A DNA stretch of 54,363 nt from Pseudoxanthobacter soli DSM 19599 (GCA_945898215.1 CAMDHY010000015.1:1-54363), one strand, 5' to 3'. Positions 24,923 through 34,598 are shown, numbered from the stretch's first letter. Notes: a model not told the origin generated them from the letters alone. Program-made: numbers and translations.

Positions 24923-27171
24923 GCCGCTCTGGTCGGGACGGCGGCTCGGCCGAGGACGGCGTCTGGTCGGTTCGCGACCAGACCGTCAGCCGACGCTTCG
25001 TGCTGTGCAGCGGCGCCGTCGCGGGCGGGCTCGCTCTCGGTTGTTTCGGCGCTTTCGGGACGACGGCCGACGGCGGCATCGGCAAGCTGGCGGGCGCTGC
25101 ACCTGAGCTGACAGGCCGGGGCGCGGCGGGTCCCTGGGCCTGGATCCGCATCGACCGTGACGGCGATATCGCCGCCTACTCCGCCTTCACCGAGATCGGC
25201 CAGGGCATCCACACGCTGGTCGCCACGATCGTCGCCGAAGAGCTCGAGGTCGAGCCCGCCGATGTCACCGTGCTGTCGGCGCCGGTCGACCCACGCTACG
25301 TCAACCCGTTCTTCGGCGACCAGGCGACCGGCGGCAGCACCAGTGCCCGGGCGGCCCTGCCGGCCCTGCAGACGGCCGCTGCCGGCGTGCGGACGATGCT
25401 GCTGACCGCCGCCGCCGAACGCTGGCACTGCCCCCCCGCCGACTGCGTTCCGGTCGGCGGCGCGGTCCGCAACACCGGCACCGGCGCGGTGCTGGGCTAC
25501 GGCGCTCTCGCCGGTTCCGCGTCCCGCCTGCCGTCGCCGCGCGATGTCGCGGTGAAGCCGCCAGGCGCGTGGCGCCTGCTCGGGCGTCCACAGGCGCGCG
25601 TCGACAGCCCTGCCAAGATCGCCGGCGCGGCACTCTATGGCATTGATATCGACCTGCCGGGAATGCTCCTCGGCACCGTCATCAATGCGCCGGTCGCCGG
25701 CGGACGTCTGCTGCGGGTCGATGCCGCCTCTTCACGGGCCCTTGGCGGAGACGCGGTGGTCGTTCCCCTCGATGATGCGGTGGTCGTGCTCGCCGGATCG
25801 TTCTGGGCGGCCGAGCGTGCGGCCTCGGTGCTTCGTCCGGACTGGGACCTCGGTCCGTCCGCCGGGCTCGACAGCACCGCTATCTCCGCAAGGCTTCGGG
25901 TCGCCCTCGACGGGTCTGCGGTGGTCGCCGAAGTCACCGGCGACGATGCGGCAACGGCTGCGCGCGTCGAGCGGACGCTGAGCCTCGACTACGAGGTGCC
26001 GCCGCTCGCCCATGCCGCGATCGAGCCACCGAATGCCACCGTTCGCGTCACCGAAGAGCGGGTCGAGATCTGGGCTCCGACCCAGGCGCCGGAGGCGGCC
26101 CGCACCGCCGTGGCGACCGCCCTGGCGCGTCCAGAGGCCGACATCGATGTCGAGACCACCCTCGCCGGGGGCAGCTTCGGCCGCAACCTCGACACCCGGG
26201 TGATCGTCCAGGCCGCGCTGGCCGCCCGCGCCGCCGGACGGCCGGTGAAGCTGATCTGGCCGCGGGCCCAGGATCTGCGCCACGATACCTATCGCCCGCC
26301 GGCCGCCTGTCGGATCGTCGTCGGCCTCGATCGCGACGGCATGCCGGTGCGCTGGGAACAGCGCATCGCCGTGCCCGACCTGCGGGCGGCGAGCCGGCCC
26401 TTTCGCCACGACGAACGACCACCCGCCGACGCCGACCCCGAGGCGGTGGAGGGCGCGGTCGGCCAGCCCTACGACGTCCCCTACCGCCGCATTGACTGGG
26501 CCGACGCCGACGTCGGTCTGCCGGTCGGCTGGTGGCGCTCCGTCGGGCACAGCTTCAACGCCTGGTTCGTCGAGCACGCGATCGACGAGATCGCGCACGC
26601 GGCCGGCCTCGATCCGATCGGACTGCGCCGGCTGCTGTTGCGCGCCGCGCCGCGTCACCGCGCGGTCTTGGACGCCCTGACAGCGATGTGGCCGGCGCCT
26701 CCGGCCAAGGGACGCTTTCGGGGCACCGCGGTCCATGCCTCGTTCGGCAGCGTCGTGGCGCAATCGGCCGAGATTTCCGTGAAGGCCGGCAACCTCATCG
26801 TTCATCACGTCAACTGCGCGGTCGATTGCGGTATCGCCCTCGATCCCGATGCGGTGGCCGCCCAGATGCAGGGTGGAATCGTCTTCGGTCTGACCGCTGC
26901 GCTGCACGGTTCGGTGTCGGTTCTCCGCGGGCAGGTGCAGGAAGCCAACTTCGACGCCTGCCGCCTGCTGACCCTGGCCGACAGCCCGACGATCGACGTG
27001 CGCATCGTGGCGCCGGCCGAGGCCCTGCAGAACGTCGCCTTGCATGAGGCGCTGCAAGGGCTCGGCGGCGTCGGCGAGGCCGGCGTGCCTCCGATCGCGC
27101 CCGCCGTCTGCAATGCCGTCCTCGCCGCCACCGGGCGCGCCGTCCGACGACTGCCGATCCGTTTGCCTTGA
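24919..27171 (+). CDS. Molybdopterin-dependent oxidoreductase large subunit (IorB/aldehyde dehydrogenase-like)
   Basis: 750 residues. The N-terminus has a twin-arginine signal (SRRFVLCSGAVAGGLALG), so the enzyme folds with its cofactor and is exported to the periplasm. Molybdenum cofactor motifs: FTEIGQGIHT, DQATGGSTSAR, LAGGSFGRNLDTRVIVQAAL, GWWRSVGHSFNAWFVEH, and the catalytic Glu in GVGEAGVPPIAPAVCNA at the end. Full length for the IorB-type subgroup. Partner of the 2Fe-2S subunit just upstream and probably of the dihaem cytochrome 62 bases downstream, as in membrane-linked aldehyde dehydrogenases. Substrate (N-heterocycle or aldehyde) cannot be told. Confidence 0.93.
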   Translation: MSRSGRDGGSAEDGVWSVRDQTVSRRFVLCSGAVAGGLALGCFGAFGTTADGGIGKLAGAAPELTGRGAAGPWAWIRIDRDGDIAAYSAFTEIGQGIHTLVATIVAEELEVEPADVTVLSAPVDPRYVNPFFGDQATGGSTSARAALPALQTAAAGVRTMLLTAAAERWHCPPADCVPVGGAVRNTGTGAVLGYGALAGSASRLPSPRDVAVKPPGAWRLLGRPQARVDSPAKIAGAALYGIDIDLPGMLLGTVINAPVAGGRLLRVDAASSRALGGDAVVVPLDDAVVVLAGSFWAAERAASVLRPDWDLGPSAGLDSTAISARLRVALDGSAVVAEVTGDDAATAARVERTLSLDYEVPPLAHAAIEPPNATVRVTEERVEIWAPTQAPEAARTAVATALARPEADIDVETTLAGGSFGRNLDTRVIVQAALAARAAGRPVKLIWPRAQDLRHDTYRPPAACRIVVGLDRDGMPVRWEQRIAVPDLRAASRPFRHDERPPADADPEAVEGAVGQPYDVPYRRIDWADADVGLPVGWWRSVGHSFNAWFVEHAIDEIAHAAGLDPIGLRRLLLRAAPRHRAVLDALTAMWPAPPAKGRFRGTAVHASFGSVVAQSAEISVKAGNLIVHHVNCAVDCGIALDPDAVAAQMQGGIVFGLTAALHGSVSVLRGQVQEANFDACRLLTLADSPTIDVRIVAPAEALQNVALHEALQGLGGVGEAGVPPIAPAVCNAVLAATGRAVRRLPIRLP

Positions 27172-27232
27172 ACGCCGCCCTCGCCTTAGAAGGATGCCAT
27201 ATTCGGCGTCGTGAGCGAAGGAGTGTCGATCG

Positions 27233-28624
27233 GTGGCTGCAGTCCCAACGGATCGCCATGCCAGGACCGTCGTCCTGCCGCTCCTCGCCGTCGCCGCGGC
27301 CACCCTTCTGCTGGCACCCTGCCCGGCCGCTGCGGAAACAAGCGCCGAGCGCGGCTATCGGCTGCTGTTGACCCTGCCGCTGGTGCCGCCCACCCTGACG
27401 GAAGCCGAGTATTTCGATCTCTGGCAGGTCTGGCCCGAGCCGCAACGGGCCGCCGCCGCCGCCGCGCCGCCGGCGGAGCGCCGGCGCATGCTCCTGGAGC
27501 GCTACGGTTTTCAGGAGACGCCCGACCGCCCGGGGCCGATCCCGCAGCAGTTCACACCCGACGGCAAGGGCAATCTCTCGGAGAACTGCCTATCCTGTCA
27601 CGGCGGCCCGGTCGGCGGCAAGGTGATCCGCGGCCTCGGCAACAGCCTCATCGACCTCGCAACGTTCTACGAGGACGTGGCCGCCCTGCGGGCTGAACGC
27701 GGCATCCCGGCGGTGCCGTGGCCGGAGGGCGTTCCGCCGGCGCCGGAGAGTCCGGTGCGCGGCCCCAACAACGCCTGGGGCGGCGCGATCGCGCTGCTGC
27801 TGCTCCGGGACGGCAACGCCGACCGGACCGACACCCTGCAGTTTCCCGCCCCGACCCCCGAGCAGATGTTTCTGCCGACCAAGACGCCGGCCTTCTGGTT
27901 GTCGAAACGCAAGACGCGCTACTATGCCGATGCCTTCATCGGCAAATCTCACCGCGACATCATGCAATTCATCGCCAGCTTCGCCTACAGCGGCGAACAG
28001 ATCCGGGCCTTGGAGGAACCGTTCCGCGACATCTACGCCTGGATCAATGCCGTCGAGGCGCCGCCCTATCCCGGCCCCGTCGACCCGGCGCTGGTGCAGC
28101 GCGGTCGCCTCGTTTATCTGCGTGACTGCGTCGCCTGCCACGGCATCGCCGACAGCTACCCCGAGCGCGTCATCCCGGTGGCGGAGGTCGGCACGGATCC
28201 GGTGCGCGCCACCGACATGCCGCGCGACTTCAAGCTGCATTTGGGCGAAGGTTGGTTCGGCGAAAACGGCGCCACGCCCCTCTATCCGGACACCGGGGGT
28301 TATGTGGCGCAACCGCTCGACGGGGTCTGGGCGACGGCGCCCTATCTCCACAACGGCTCGGTGCCGACGATGTGGGATCTGCTCACCCCGTCGGAGCGAC
28401 CGAAGATCTGGTCGCGCAGCGACGCGGGCTACGATCTCGCCAGGCTCGGTGTCGAGGCGACCGCCCATGCCGAGATGCCCGCCGACCTGACGGACCCGGC
28501 GGAGCGGCGGCGCTACTACCGCACCGACCTGCGTGGCTTCGGTAACCAGGGCCATGCCTATCCGCCCGCCGGCCTGCCCGACGCGGACAAGCGCGCGCTG
28601 ATCGAGTTCCTCAAGACGCTCTAG
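27233..28624 (+). CDS. Dihaem c-type cytochrome
   Basis: 463 residues from GTG 27233 (AAGGAG nine bases upstream). Signal peptide about 1-35 ending PAAAE. Two haem sites: CLSCH near residue 122 and CVACH near residue 300. The conserved segment APYLHNGSVPTMWDLL near residue 378 and FGNQGHAYPP at the end are also found in RoxA-like dihaem proteins and their relatives. It follows the molybdenum hydroxylase genes and is the likely periplasmic electron acceptor. A rubber-oxygenase-like activity cannot be excluded but context favours electron transfer. Confidence 0.9.
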   Translation: MAAVPTDRHARTVVLPLLAVAAATLLLAPCPAAAETSAERGYRLLLTLPLVPPTLTEAEYFDLWQVWPEPQRAAAAAAPPAERRRMLLERYGFQETPDRPGPIPQQFTPDGKGNLSENCLSCHGGPVGGKVIRGLGNSLIDLATFYEDVAALRAERGIPAVPWPEGVPPAPESPVRGPNNAWGGAIALLLLRDGNADRTDTLQFPAPTPEQMFLPTKTPAFWLSKRKTRYYADAFIGKSHRDIMQFIASFAYSGEQIRALEEPFRDIYAWINAVEAPPYPGPVDPALVQRGRLVYLRDCVACHGIADSYPERVIPVAEVGTDPVRATDMPRDFKLHLGEGWFGENGATPLYPDTGGYVAQPLDGVWATAPYLHNGSVPTMWDLLTPSERPKIWSRSDAGYDLARLGVEATAHAEMPADLTDPAERRRYYRTDLRGFGNQGHAYPPAGLPDADKRALIEFLKTL

Positions 28625-28724
28625 GACGGGACCTTTCCCCGCACGGATCGAACCGAGACGAGCGACGAGGATCGGCTCAAGCTCTCGACCCCGGGCCGAT
28701 TTCTGCAACCGACCCGGACCCCTT

Positions 28725-29432
28725 TCACCCGAACAGCACTCCCTCCAGCTCGTCGATCGAGCCGAGCACCATGTGGCTGATCGGCGCGAGGCTTTCGCGG
28801 GTGCCGGTGCCGGTCAGCACGCCGATGCGCAGGGCGGCGCCGCCGGCGTGGGCCATCTCCATGTCGTGGCCGTTGTCGCCGACCACCGCGACCGCGGACG
28901 GCGCAACGCCGGTGTGGGCACAGAACGCCGTCACCATGCCGCCGCCGGGCTTCACGCCGTAGCCGCTGTCGTAGCCGGCGATGAAGTCGACGTGCGCCCC
29001 GAGCCCGAAGCGCTCCACCGTCCGTTCGATCGAGGCCTTGCCGTCGCTGGAGGCGATGCCGAGGGTCATGCCGCGCCCCTTGAGGCGTGCGAAAAACGCC
29101 GCGAGATCGGTCACCGGCACGACGCTGCCGACCGAGTTGCAGAACTCCTCGTCGAGGAGCGCGGTCAGTTCGTCGGCGGAGAACGGCGCGCCCTCTCCCA
29201 CCCAGGCGGTGGCGATCTCGCGCGCCGTCGCCGCGGCGAGCAGCCCGTCGGGATAAGTGATGCCGCTGTCCGGATCCATGCCGCCGTGGCGCAAGAGCCG
29301 GGCTGCGAACGTCCCGTCGCCCTTCGCCGCGATCAGCGCCGCCCGCCGGTTGATCTGTCCCCAGCTCGACTGATAGTCGAGCAGCGTCCCGTCCTTGTCG
29401 AACAGGATGGCGGTGATGGACGGATGGGGCAT
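28725..29432 (-). CDS. HAD-family phosphatase
   Basis: Haloacid dehalogenase-like hydrolase of 235 residues. Motif I FDKDGTLLDY (second Asp is Lys in the first position pair, DKDGT, which is common), motif II GIASSDGKASIE, motif III Lys in GYGVKPGGGMV, motif IV VVGDNGHDMEMAH. Class I cap between motifs I and II. ATG 29432 (MPHPSITA) is chosen because conservation starts there; an upstream start at 29498 is possible, and the ribosome site is weak. Phosphoglycolate phosphatase-like, substrate not certain. Confidence 0.88.
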   Translation of the reverse strand: MPHPSITAILFDKDGTLLDYQSSWGQINRRAALIAAKGDGTFAARLLRHGGMDPDSGITYPDGLLAAATAREIATAWVGEGAPFSADELTALLDEEFCNSVGSVVPVTDLAAFFARLKGRGMTLGIASSDGKASIERTVERFGLGAHVDFIAGYDSGYGVKPGGGMVTAFCAHTGVAPSAVAVVGDNGHDMEMAHAGGAALRIGVLTGTGTRESLAPISHMVLGSIDELEGVLFG

Positions 29433-29509
29433 CGGCAGCGGGCTCGTGTGGCGCAAAAGGGCGCCGCCGTGACTAGCCGGCGCGCTCCGCCCCGACAAGC
29501 TCCGGGAGT

Positions 29510-29971
29510 CTAGATCGGCAGTGCCGTGGTTCGCTTCACGGTCCGGAGCGCCAGCGTCGACTGCACGCGCACGACGCCCGGCAGCTGCGTCAGGATCTCC
29601 GAGTGGATGCGCTCGAAGTCGGCGCTGTCGCGGTAGGCGACCTGCAGCAGATAGTCCGCCTGGCCGGCGATGAGATAGCAGGCGATCACCTCAGGGATTC
29701 CACCCACCGCCGCCTCGAAGCGGTCGAGCGCCTGGCGGCCCTGCTGGTCGAGCGAGATCGACACGAAGGCGTTGCCGGCGAGCCCCGCCGTCTTCGGATC
29801 GAGCAGCATGGCGTAGCCGGCGATCAGCCCGCAGTCCTCCAGCGCCTTGACGCGCCTGAGGCACGCCGACGGCGACAGCCCGACCGCGGCGGCGAGGTCG
29901 AGATTGCTGAGCCGGCCATCCTTCTGCAGCGCGGTGAGGATCGCCCGGTCGCGGCCATCGACGTCGATCAT
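29510..29971 (-). CDS. Lrp/AsnC-family regulator, next to alanine dehydrogenase
   Basis: 153 residues. N-terminal HTH (ILTALQKDGRLSNLDLAAAVGLSPSACLRRVKALE) and RAM ligand-binding domain (AFVSISLDQQGRQAL, VIACYLIAGQADYLLQVAYRD). Divergent from the alanine dehydrogenase gene with a shared 161-base region that holds a 17-bp palindrome. This pairing is common for AldR-type activators that respond to L-alanine, so control of ald is likely. Confidence 0.93.
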   Translation of the reverse strand: MIDVDGRDRAILTALQKDGRLSNLDLAAAVGLSPSACLRRVKALEDCGLIAGYAMLLDPKTAGLAGNAFVSISLDQQGRQALDRFEAAVGGIPEVIACYLIAGQADYLLQVAYRDSADFERIHSEILTQLPGVVRVQSTLALRTVKRTTALPI

Positions 29972-30021
29972 GCGGCCCCCTGTGCCAAGCTTCGCAGGAA
30001 TCTCCCAGAAGCGGCCCCATC

Positions 30022-30038
30022 ACGCAATCATATTGCGT
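30022..30038. promoter_or_regulatory. 17-bp palindrome in the lrp/ald divergent promoter
   Basis: ACGCAATCATATTGCGT: 7-base perfect arms with a 3-base centre. Size and A/T-rich core suit an Lrp/AsnC-family binding site, and it lies 51 bases before the regulator start and 95 before ald. Binding by the neighbouring Lrp protein is inferred. Confidence 0.5.
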
Positions 30039-30132
30039 CGTTCGGCGCGCGTTCGGCCACTTCGGCAGCACATTTCGCCGCCTCCGTGTTCCTCTCTCCC
30101 ATCGTTTTCGAACCCACGGCGGGGAGGCCGTC

Positions 30133-31251
<1,119 letters not shown>

Positions 31252-31267
31252 TTGAGACACCGCATGG

Positions 31268-31297
31268 GCAGCACCGGTGTCTTCTCATCGGTGCTGC
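31268..31297 (+). terminator. Hairpin downstream of ald
   Basis: 9-base perfect stem GCAGCACCG / CGGTGCTGC with a 12-base loop, 16 bases after the ald stop. No U-tract follows, so it may be a Rho-linked or processing hairpin rather than a classical terminator. It separates ald from the VHL-like gene. Confidence 0.55.
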
Positions 31298-31376
31298 ACG
31301 ACGGCTATGATACGGACGGTCCGACGTCGGGACGGTGAGCAATGGCTTGCGCCGGGGGCGTTCGGCCGCGGCCAGG

Positions 31377-31421
31377 GGTAAGCCGGATCAATCGCAAGCC
31401 GGACCTTCGCAAGCCGGACCA
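31377..31421. repeat. Three 15-bp tandem units upstream of the VHL-like gene
   Basis: Units at 31377-31391 (degenerate), 31392-31406 and 31407-31421, the last two TCGCAAGCCGGACC plus T or A. They lie 46 bases before the chosen GTG start. In frame they would encode a Q-A-G-P-S repeat if a longer protein starting at 31335 were made. Confidence 0.7.
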
Positions 31422-31466
31422 TCCGCCCGCCCCCCGCCGCGGTGCAGGAGCCATGGAGCGTTTCGC

Positions 31467-31868
31467 GTGCTCGCCACCCGCTTTCCCGTCTCCCGCTGGC
31501 TTTTCGGTCTCGTCCTGATCGCGCTGATGTCGGCGCCAGTGGCGGCCGCCGAATGCGAGCCCAGCCAGGACCCGTCGCCGCCGTCGGACGAGGCCACCGG
31601 CATCGTTTTCTACAATGAAACCCAGTTCGCCATGCGGGTCTTCTGGTCGGGCTTCGACGGCTTCCTCGAGCCCTACAGCGACTGGATCCAGCCGGGCGAG
31701 CGCGCCGGCTACGATACCTATGTCGGCCACGCCTGGTTCGTGGAGTTGAACACGTACGACGGCCCCGTCTGCGGCGGCCCGATCAGCGCCTACGGACCGG
31801 ACACCTGCCAGATGCGCATTCTCTACGAGGGCGGCATCGGTTACGACGCCGGCTTCTGCGACTTCTAG
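31467..31868 (+). CDS. Secreted protein with von Hippel-Lindau (VHL) beta-domain
   Basis: 133 residues from GTG 31467, chosen because a signal peptide follows at once (WLFGLVLIALMSA, cleavage near VAAAE); a frame from 31335 would add 44 low-complexity residues. The mature part aligns over about 45 residues with the human VHL beta-domain: IVFYNET with VIFCNRS, FWSGFDG with VWLNFDG, EPYSDW with QPYPTL, TYVGHAWFV with SYRGHLWLF. The hydroxyproline-pocket residues W88, Y98, H115 and W117 are matched and S111 is Thr. Four Cys (mature residues) could form two disulfides. Function in bacteria unknown; a role in binding a hydroxylated ligand outside the cytoplasm is inference. Confidence 0.8.
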   Translation: MLATRFPVSRWLFGLVLIALMSAPVAAAECEPSQDPSPPSDEATGIVFYNETQFAMRVFWSGFDGFLEPYSDWIQPGERAGYDTYVGHAWFVELNTYDGPVCGGPISAYGPDTCQMRILYEGGIGYDAGFCDF

Positions 31869-31985
31869 AGCCGACGCGACGCGGGCCGCCCCACCGGAGC
31901 GGCGGGCCACCGTTTCCCCTGCAGTCCCCACCGTCGGCACCCCGGCCAAGGGAGGCGCAGCCGACCGCCGAGCCGGGGCCCAGCG

Positions 31986-33455
31986 TCAGACCCCGCGCCG
32001 CAGGCGCGGCACAAGCGTCGCGCGTCCGCGCGACCAGTATCTCCTGGCCCCCGGATCAGGCGCTCGGCTCCGCCTCGCTGGTCCGGGTTGGCGCCGAGGG
32101 TGCGGGCGATGACAGACGTTCGCGTCGCCCCTCGCGATTGTTCGCCGGCGCCGCACCGCCGCCGGCGGACGCCGCCGGCGGCCCTCCCCGGAGCGCTCCG
32201 CGGCCCGACCCTCCCACAGGGGGAGGGTGGGTGTGCGTCTTCGGCGTCGCGTGTTTGAGGCGCGCTCGAAGCGCACGACTGTTCTGACCTCATTGCGATC
32301 GATGCGCACAGCGCGCGCCGCATCCACCCCCTCCTCCCTCGTGGAGGAGGTGGCCGGCGAAGCCGGCCGGAGGGGGCGCCGCGCGCCAGCGCGGCGTGCG
32401 GCGTTGCGAACTGGCGAGCCAGTCGCGGCGCACCCTCTCCCCAGCCCCGCCAGCGTCTCCGCCGCCACCCGCACTTCGCCGGCCTGCCTCTCCCGCCGCG
32501 TCCGGAGCGGCCGCTTCGCCCAGGTGTCGAGGAACACCCGCTCCTCGTCGTCCTTCGCCACGAAGCGCTGCAGCACGGCGGCCATCAGGGCTTCCGACGC
32601 CCGTGTGCCGCCGTCGTCGACCTTCAGCGCCACGCCGAGGCCGCGTTCGGGCAGGATGGCGCAGAAGACGCCTTCCGCACCCGTCTTCACGTAGGCGCGC
32701 TCGCCGAACCGACCCATCACCTCGGTGCAGAAGCGCCCGGTGCCAGCCACCATGAACGGCTCGGCCGCCGCCGCCTGCCGGAGCCGCCGCGCCGCCGCGG
32801 CGCGCGCTGGCGACAGCCCCGTGCCGGTTCCCATGCGGGCGAAGCCGCGGGCGATGCGGGCGAGCGGAATGGCGAAGGTCGGGATCGAGCAGCCGTCGAT
32901 GCCGCTCACCGACGCGTCGAGCGGCGTCTCCGTCATCGCCGACAGGGCCGCGGTGATCTCGCGCTGCACCGGGTGGTCGGGCTCGACATAGCCGGCGGGG
33001 TCCACCCCCATCGTGCAGGCGAGGCAGAGGAAGCCGGCGTGCTTGCCGGAGCAGTTGTTGTGCAGCGCCGTCGGGTAGGCGTTCGCGCGGATGAGCCGCG
33101 CCATGTCGTCCATCCGGTCGGGCCACTGCGTGCCGCATTCGAGCGCGTCCGGCGAGAGGCCCGCCTTCATCAGCATGGCGCGGGCGGTGTCGACGTGGGC
33201 CGGCTCGCCATTGTGCGAGGCGCCGGCGATCGAGAGCTCGGCGCTGGTCAGCCCAAGCGCGTCGGCGGCGCCCGATTCGACCAGCGGCAGCGCTTGCATC
33301 AGCTTCACCGCCGAGCGCGCGAACACCGGCCGCTCGACGTCGCCCATCGCCACCGCCGCTGCGGCGGCGGCGTCGACGACCGCGACAATGCCGCGGTGGC
33401 GGCTCTCCACCACCGGCCCGCGCGTCACCTCGACGACGGCTTCCCTCATCGACAT
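31986..33455 (-). CDS. L-asparaginase II family protein with repeat-derived C-terminal extension
   Basis: ATG 33455 after GGGGAAGA. The first about 338 residues match the bacterial asparaginase II family (PF06089): VEVTRGPVVESRHRGIVAVV, GASHNGEPAHVDTA, LHNNCSGKHAGFLCLA, VSGIDGCSIPTFAIPL, GTGRFCTEVMGRF and the ending PLRTRRERQAGEVRVA. The family normally stops there. Here no stop occurs and the frame runs about 150 more codons through palindromic repeats (32050-32396), giving an Arg/Ala/Pro-rich tail and 489 residues in all. The tail is unlikely to be native. Predicted to hydrolyse asparagine; activity depends on whether the tail is tolerated. Confidence 0.85.
   Translation of the reverse strand: MSMREAVVEVTRGPVVESRHRGIVAVVDAAAAAAVAMGDVERPVFARSAVKLMQALPLVESGAADALGLTSAELSIAGASHNGEPAHVDTARAMLMKAGLSPDALECGTQWPDRMDDMARLIRANAYPTALHNNCSGKHAGFLCLACTMGVDPAGYVEPDHPVQREITAALSAMTETPLDASVSGIDGCSIPTFAIPLARIARGFARMGTGTGLSPARAAAARRLRQAAAAEPFMVAGTGRFCTEVMGRFGERAYVKTGAEGVFCAILPERGLGVALKVDDGGTRASEALMAAVLQRFVAKDDEERVFLDTWAKRPLRTRRERQAGEVRVAAETLAGLGRGCAATGSPVRNAARRAGARRPLRPASPATSSTREEGVDAARAVRIDRNEVRTVVRFERASNTRRRRRTPTLPLWEGRAAERSGEGRRRRPPAAVRRRRTIARGDANVCHRPHPRRQPGPARRSRAPDPGARRYWSRGRATLVPRLRRGV
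32050..32087. repeat. Palindromic element CCCGGATCAGGCG...TCCGGG
   Basis: Imperfect inverted repeat with outer arms CCCGGA/TCCGGG and inner arms AGGCG/CGCCT around CTCGGCTC. This form is common as an extragenic palindrome in Rhizobiales. It lies inside the extended asparaginase frame. Confidence 0.6.
32208..32228. repeat. Hairpin element ACCCTCCC-acagg-GGGAGGGT
   Basis: Perfect 8-base stem with a 5-base loop; the same G/C-tract hairpin style as the arm ends of the element at 16434-16583. Lies in the extended part of the asparaginase frame. Confidence 0.6.
32324..32396. repeat. Triple-hairpin palindromic repeat at the asparaginase domain end
   Basis: Three consecutive hairpins: CCACCCCCTCCTCC with GGAGGAGGTGG, GGCCGGC-gaa-GCCGGCC, and CGCCGCGCG-cca-GCGCGGCG. 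Typical of intergenic palindromic clusters in Rhizobiales. It begins about 45 bases after the last asparaginase-like codon (reading the minus strand) and seems to have removed or replaced the original stop codon. Confidence 0.75.
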
Positions 33456-33679
33456 GGTCTTCCCCGTCCGTCCGCGCGTTGTCCGTGAGGACCTTATAGC
33501 CGACGGGACGGCGGAGGGCGCCGTGGCCGTGATGGTTTCCCTGCACGGGGACGGCAGCGATCCCGGGAAAGGCCTCCCTCCGCGCACGGCCCCTGACGAC
33601 AGGGGGAGGCGAGCCGAAGCGAGCCGCCGCAAATCGCCGCCGCCCTGTTCAGGGCCTCGGACCACCCGTCACGCCCGCC

Positions 33680-34570
33680 TCAATAGACCCAGGTGTCGGC
33701 CTTGTTGACGAGGAAGTCGCGGAAGGCGCTGACGCGCGCGGTGTTCTTCAGCTCGGCCGGGTAGACGAAGTAGGTGTTGTACTCGGGCAGCTCGGCTTCC
33801 GGGATGAGCTGCACCAGGCCGGCGTCGGCCTCGACGATGTAGTCGGGCAGGAGCGCGAGGCCGATGCCGCGCTGTACGGCGTACTTGATGGCGACGATGC
33901 TGTTGATCTTCAGCGCCGGGATGCGCGGGTTGTCGGCGGCGCGGCCGGCCGTCTCCAGCCAGTTCATGTCGCGCAGATAGGTGGCGCCGGACTCGCCGAA
34001 GGTGATGAGGCGGTGCTGGTCGAGGTCCTCGATCGTCGCCGGGCTGCCATAGCGCTTGAGATAGGCCGGCGAGGCGTAGAGGTGGAAGTGGACGGTGAAC
34101 AGCTTGCGCTGGATGAGGTCGGGCTGGATCGGTTGGCGCAGGCGGATGGCGACGTCGGCCTGGCGCATGCCGAGGTCGAGCTCGGTGTCGTCGAGGAGGA
34201 GCTGCAGCTGCACGTCCGGATAGAGGTCGATGAATTCCTGCACGCGCGCCGTCAGCCACGTCGTGCCGAGGCCGACGGTGGTGGTGACGCGCAGGATCCC
34301 CGACGGCTTCTCGCGGCTGTCGACGAGGCGCGCCTGCACCGCGTCGAGCTTCATCGTCACTTCCCGGGCTGCGCGATGCAGGAGCTCGCCCTGCTCGGTC
34401 AACAGCAGGCCGCGGGCGTGGCGGTGGAACAGCGGCACGCCGAGCTCCTGCTCGAGCGCGCTCACCTGCCGGCTCACCGCCGACTGGCTCATGTTCAGCG
34501 CGTCGCCGGCATGCGTGAAGCTGCCCGCCTGGGCGGCGGCCTGGAAGATCCTGAGCTTGTCCCAGTCCAT
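33680..34570 (-). CDS. lsrB: LysR-family regulator LsrB/VtlR
   Basis: 296 residues from ATG 34570 (MDWDKLRIF, the invariant start of this group). The HTH GSFTHAGDALNMSQSAVSRQ, FHRHARGLLLTEQGELL and RLRQPIQPDLIQRKLFTVH are nearly the same as in Sinorhizobium/Agrobacterium LsrB and Brucella VtlR; the C-terminus YNTYFVYPAELKNTARVSAFRDF fits too. 28 bases downstream of trxB, the gene order known in rhizobia. In those bacteria it controls host interaction, cell-surface and AbcR small-RNA genes and senses oxidation. Cys residues reported to matter in LsrB are not seen in this copy. Confidence 0.92.
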   Translation of the reverse strand: MDWDKLRIFQAAAQAGSFTHAGDALNMSQSAVSRQVSALEQELGVPLFHRHARGLLLTEQGELLHRAAREVTMKLDAVQARLVDSREKPSGILRVTTTVGLGTTWLTARVQEFIDLYPDVQLQLLLDDTELDLGMRQADVAIRLRQPIQPDLIQRKLFTVHFHLYASPAYLKRYGSPATIEDLDQHRLITFGESGATYLRDMNWLETAGRAADNPRIPALKINSIVAIKYAVQRGIGLALLPDYIVEADAGLVQLIPEAELPEYNTYFVYPAELKNTARVSAFRDFLVNKADTWVY

Positions 34571-34598
34571 CGCCGGACGGCCCGCCGAAGACGGCACC

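Noticed and set aside
33456-33679. Possible AbcR-type small RNA gene next to lsrB
   Set aside because: Rhizobial AbcR genes are linked to this regulator, but no promoter, anti-ribosome-site motif or U-tract terminator could be recognised in this gap.
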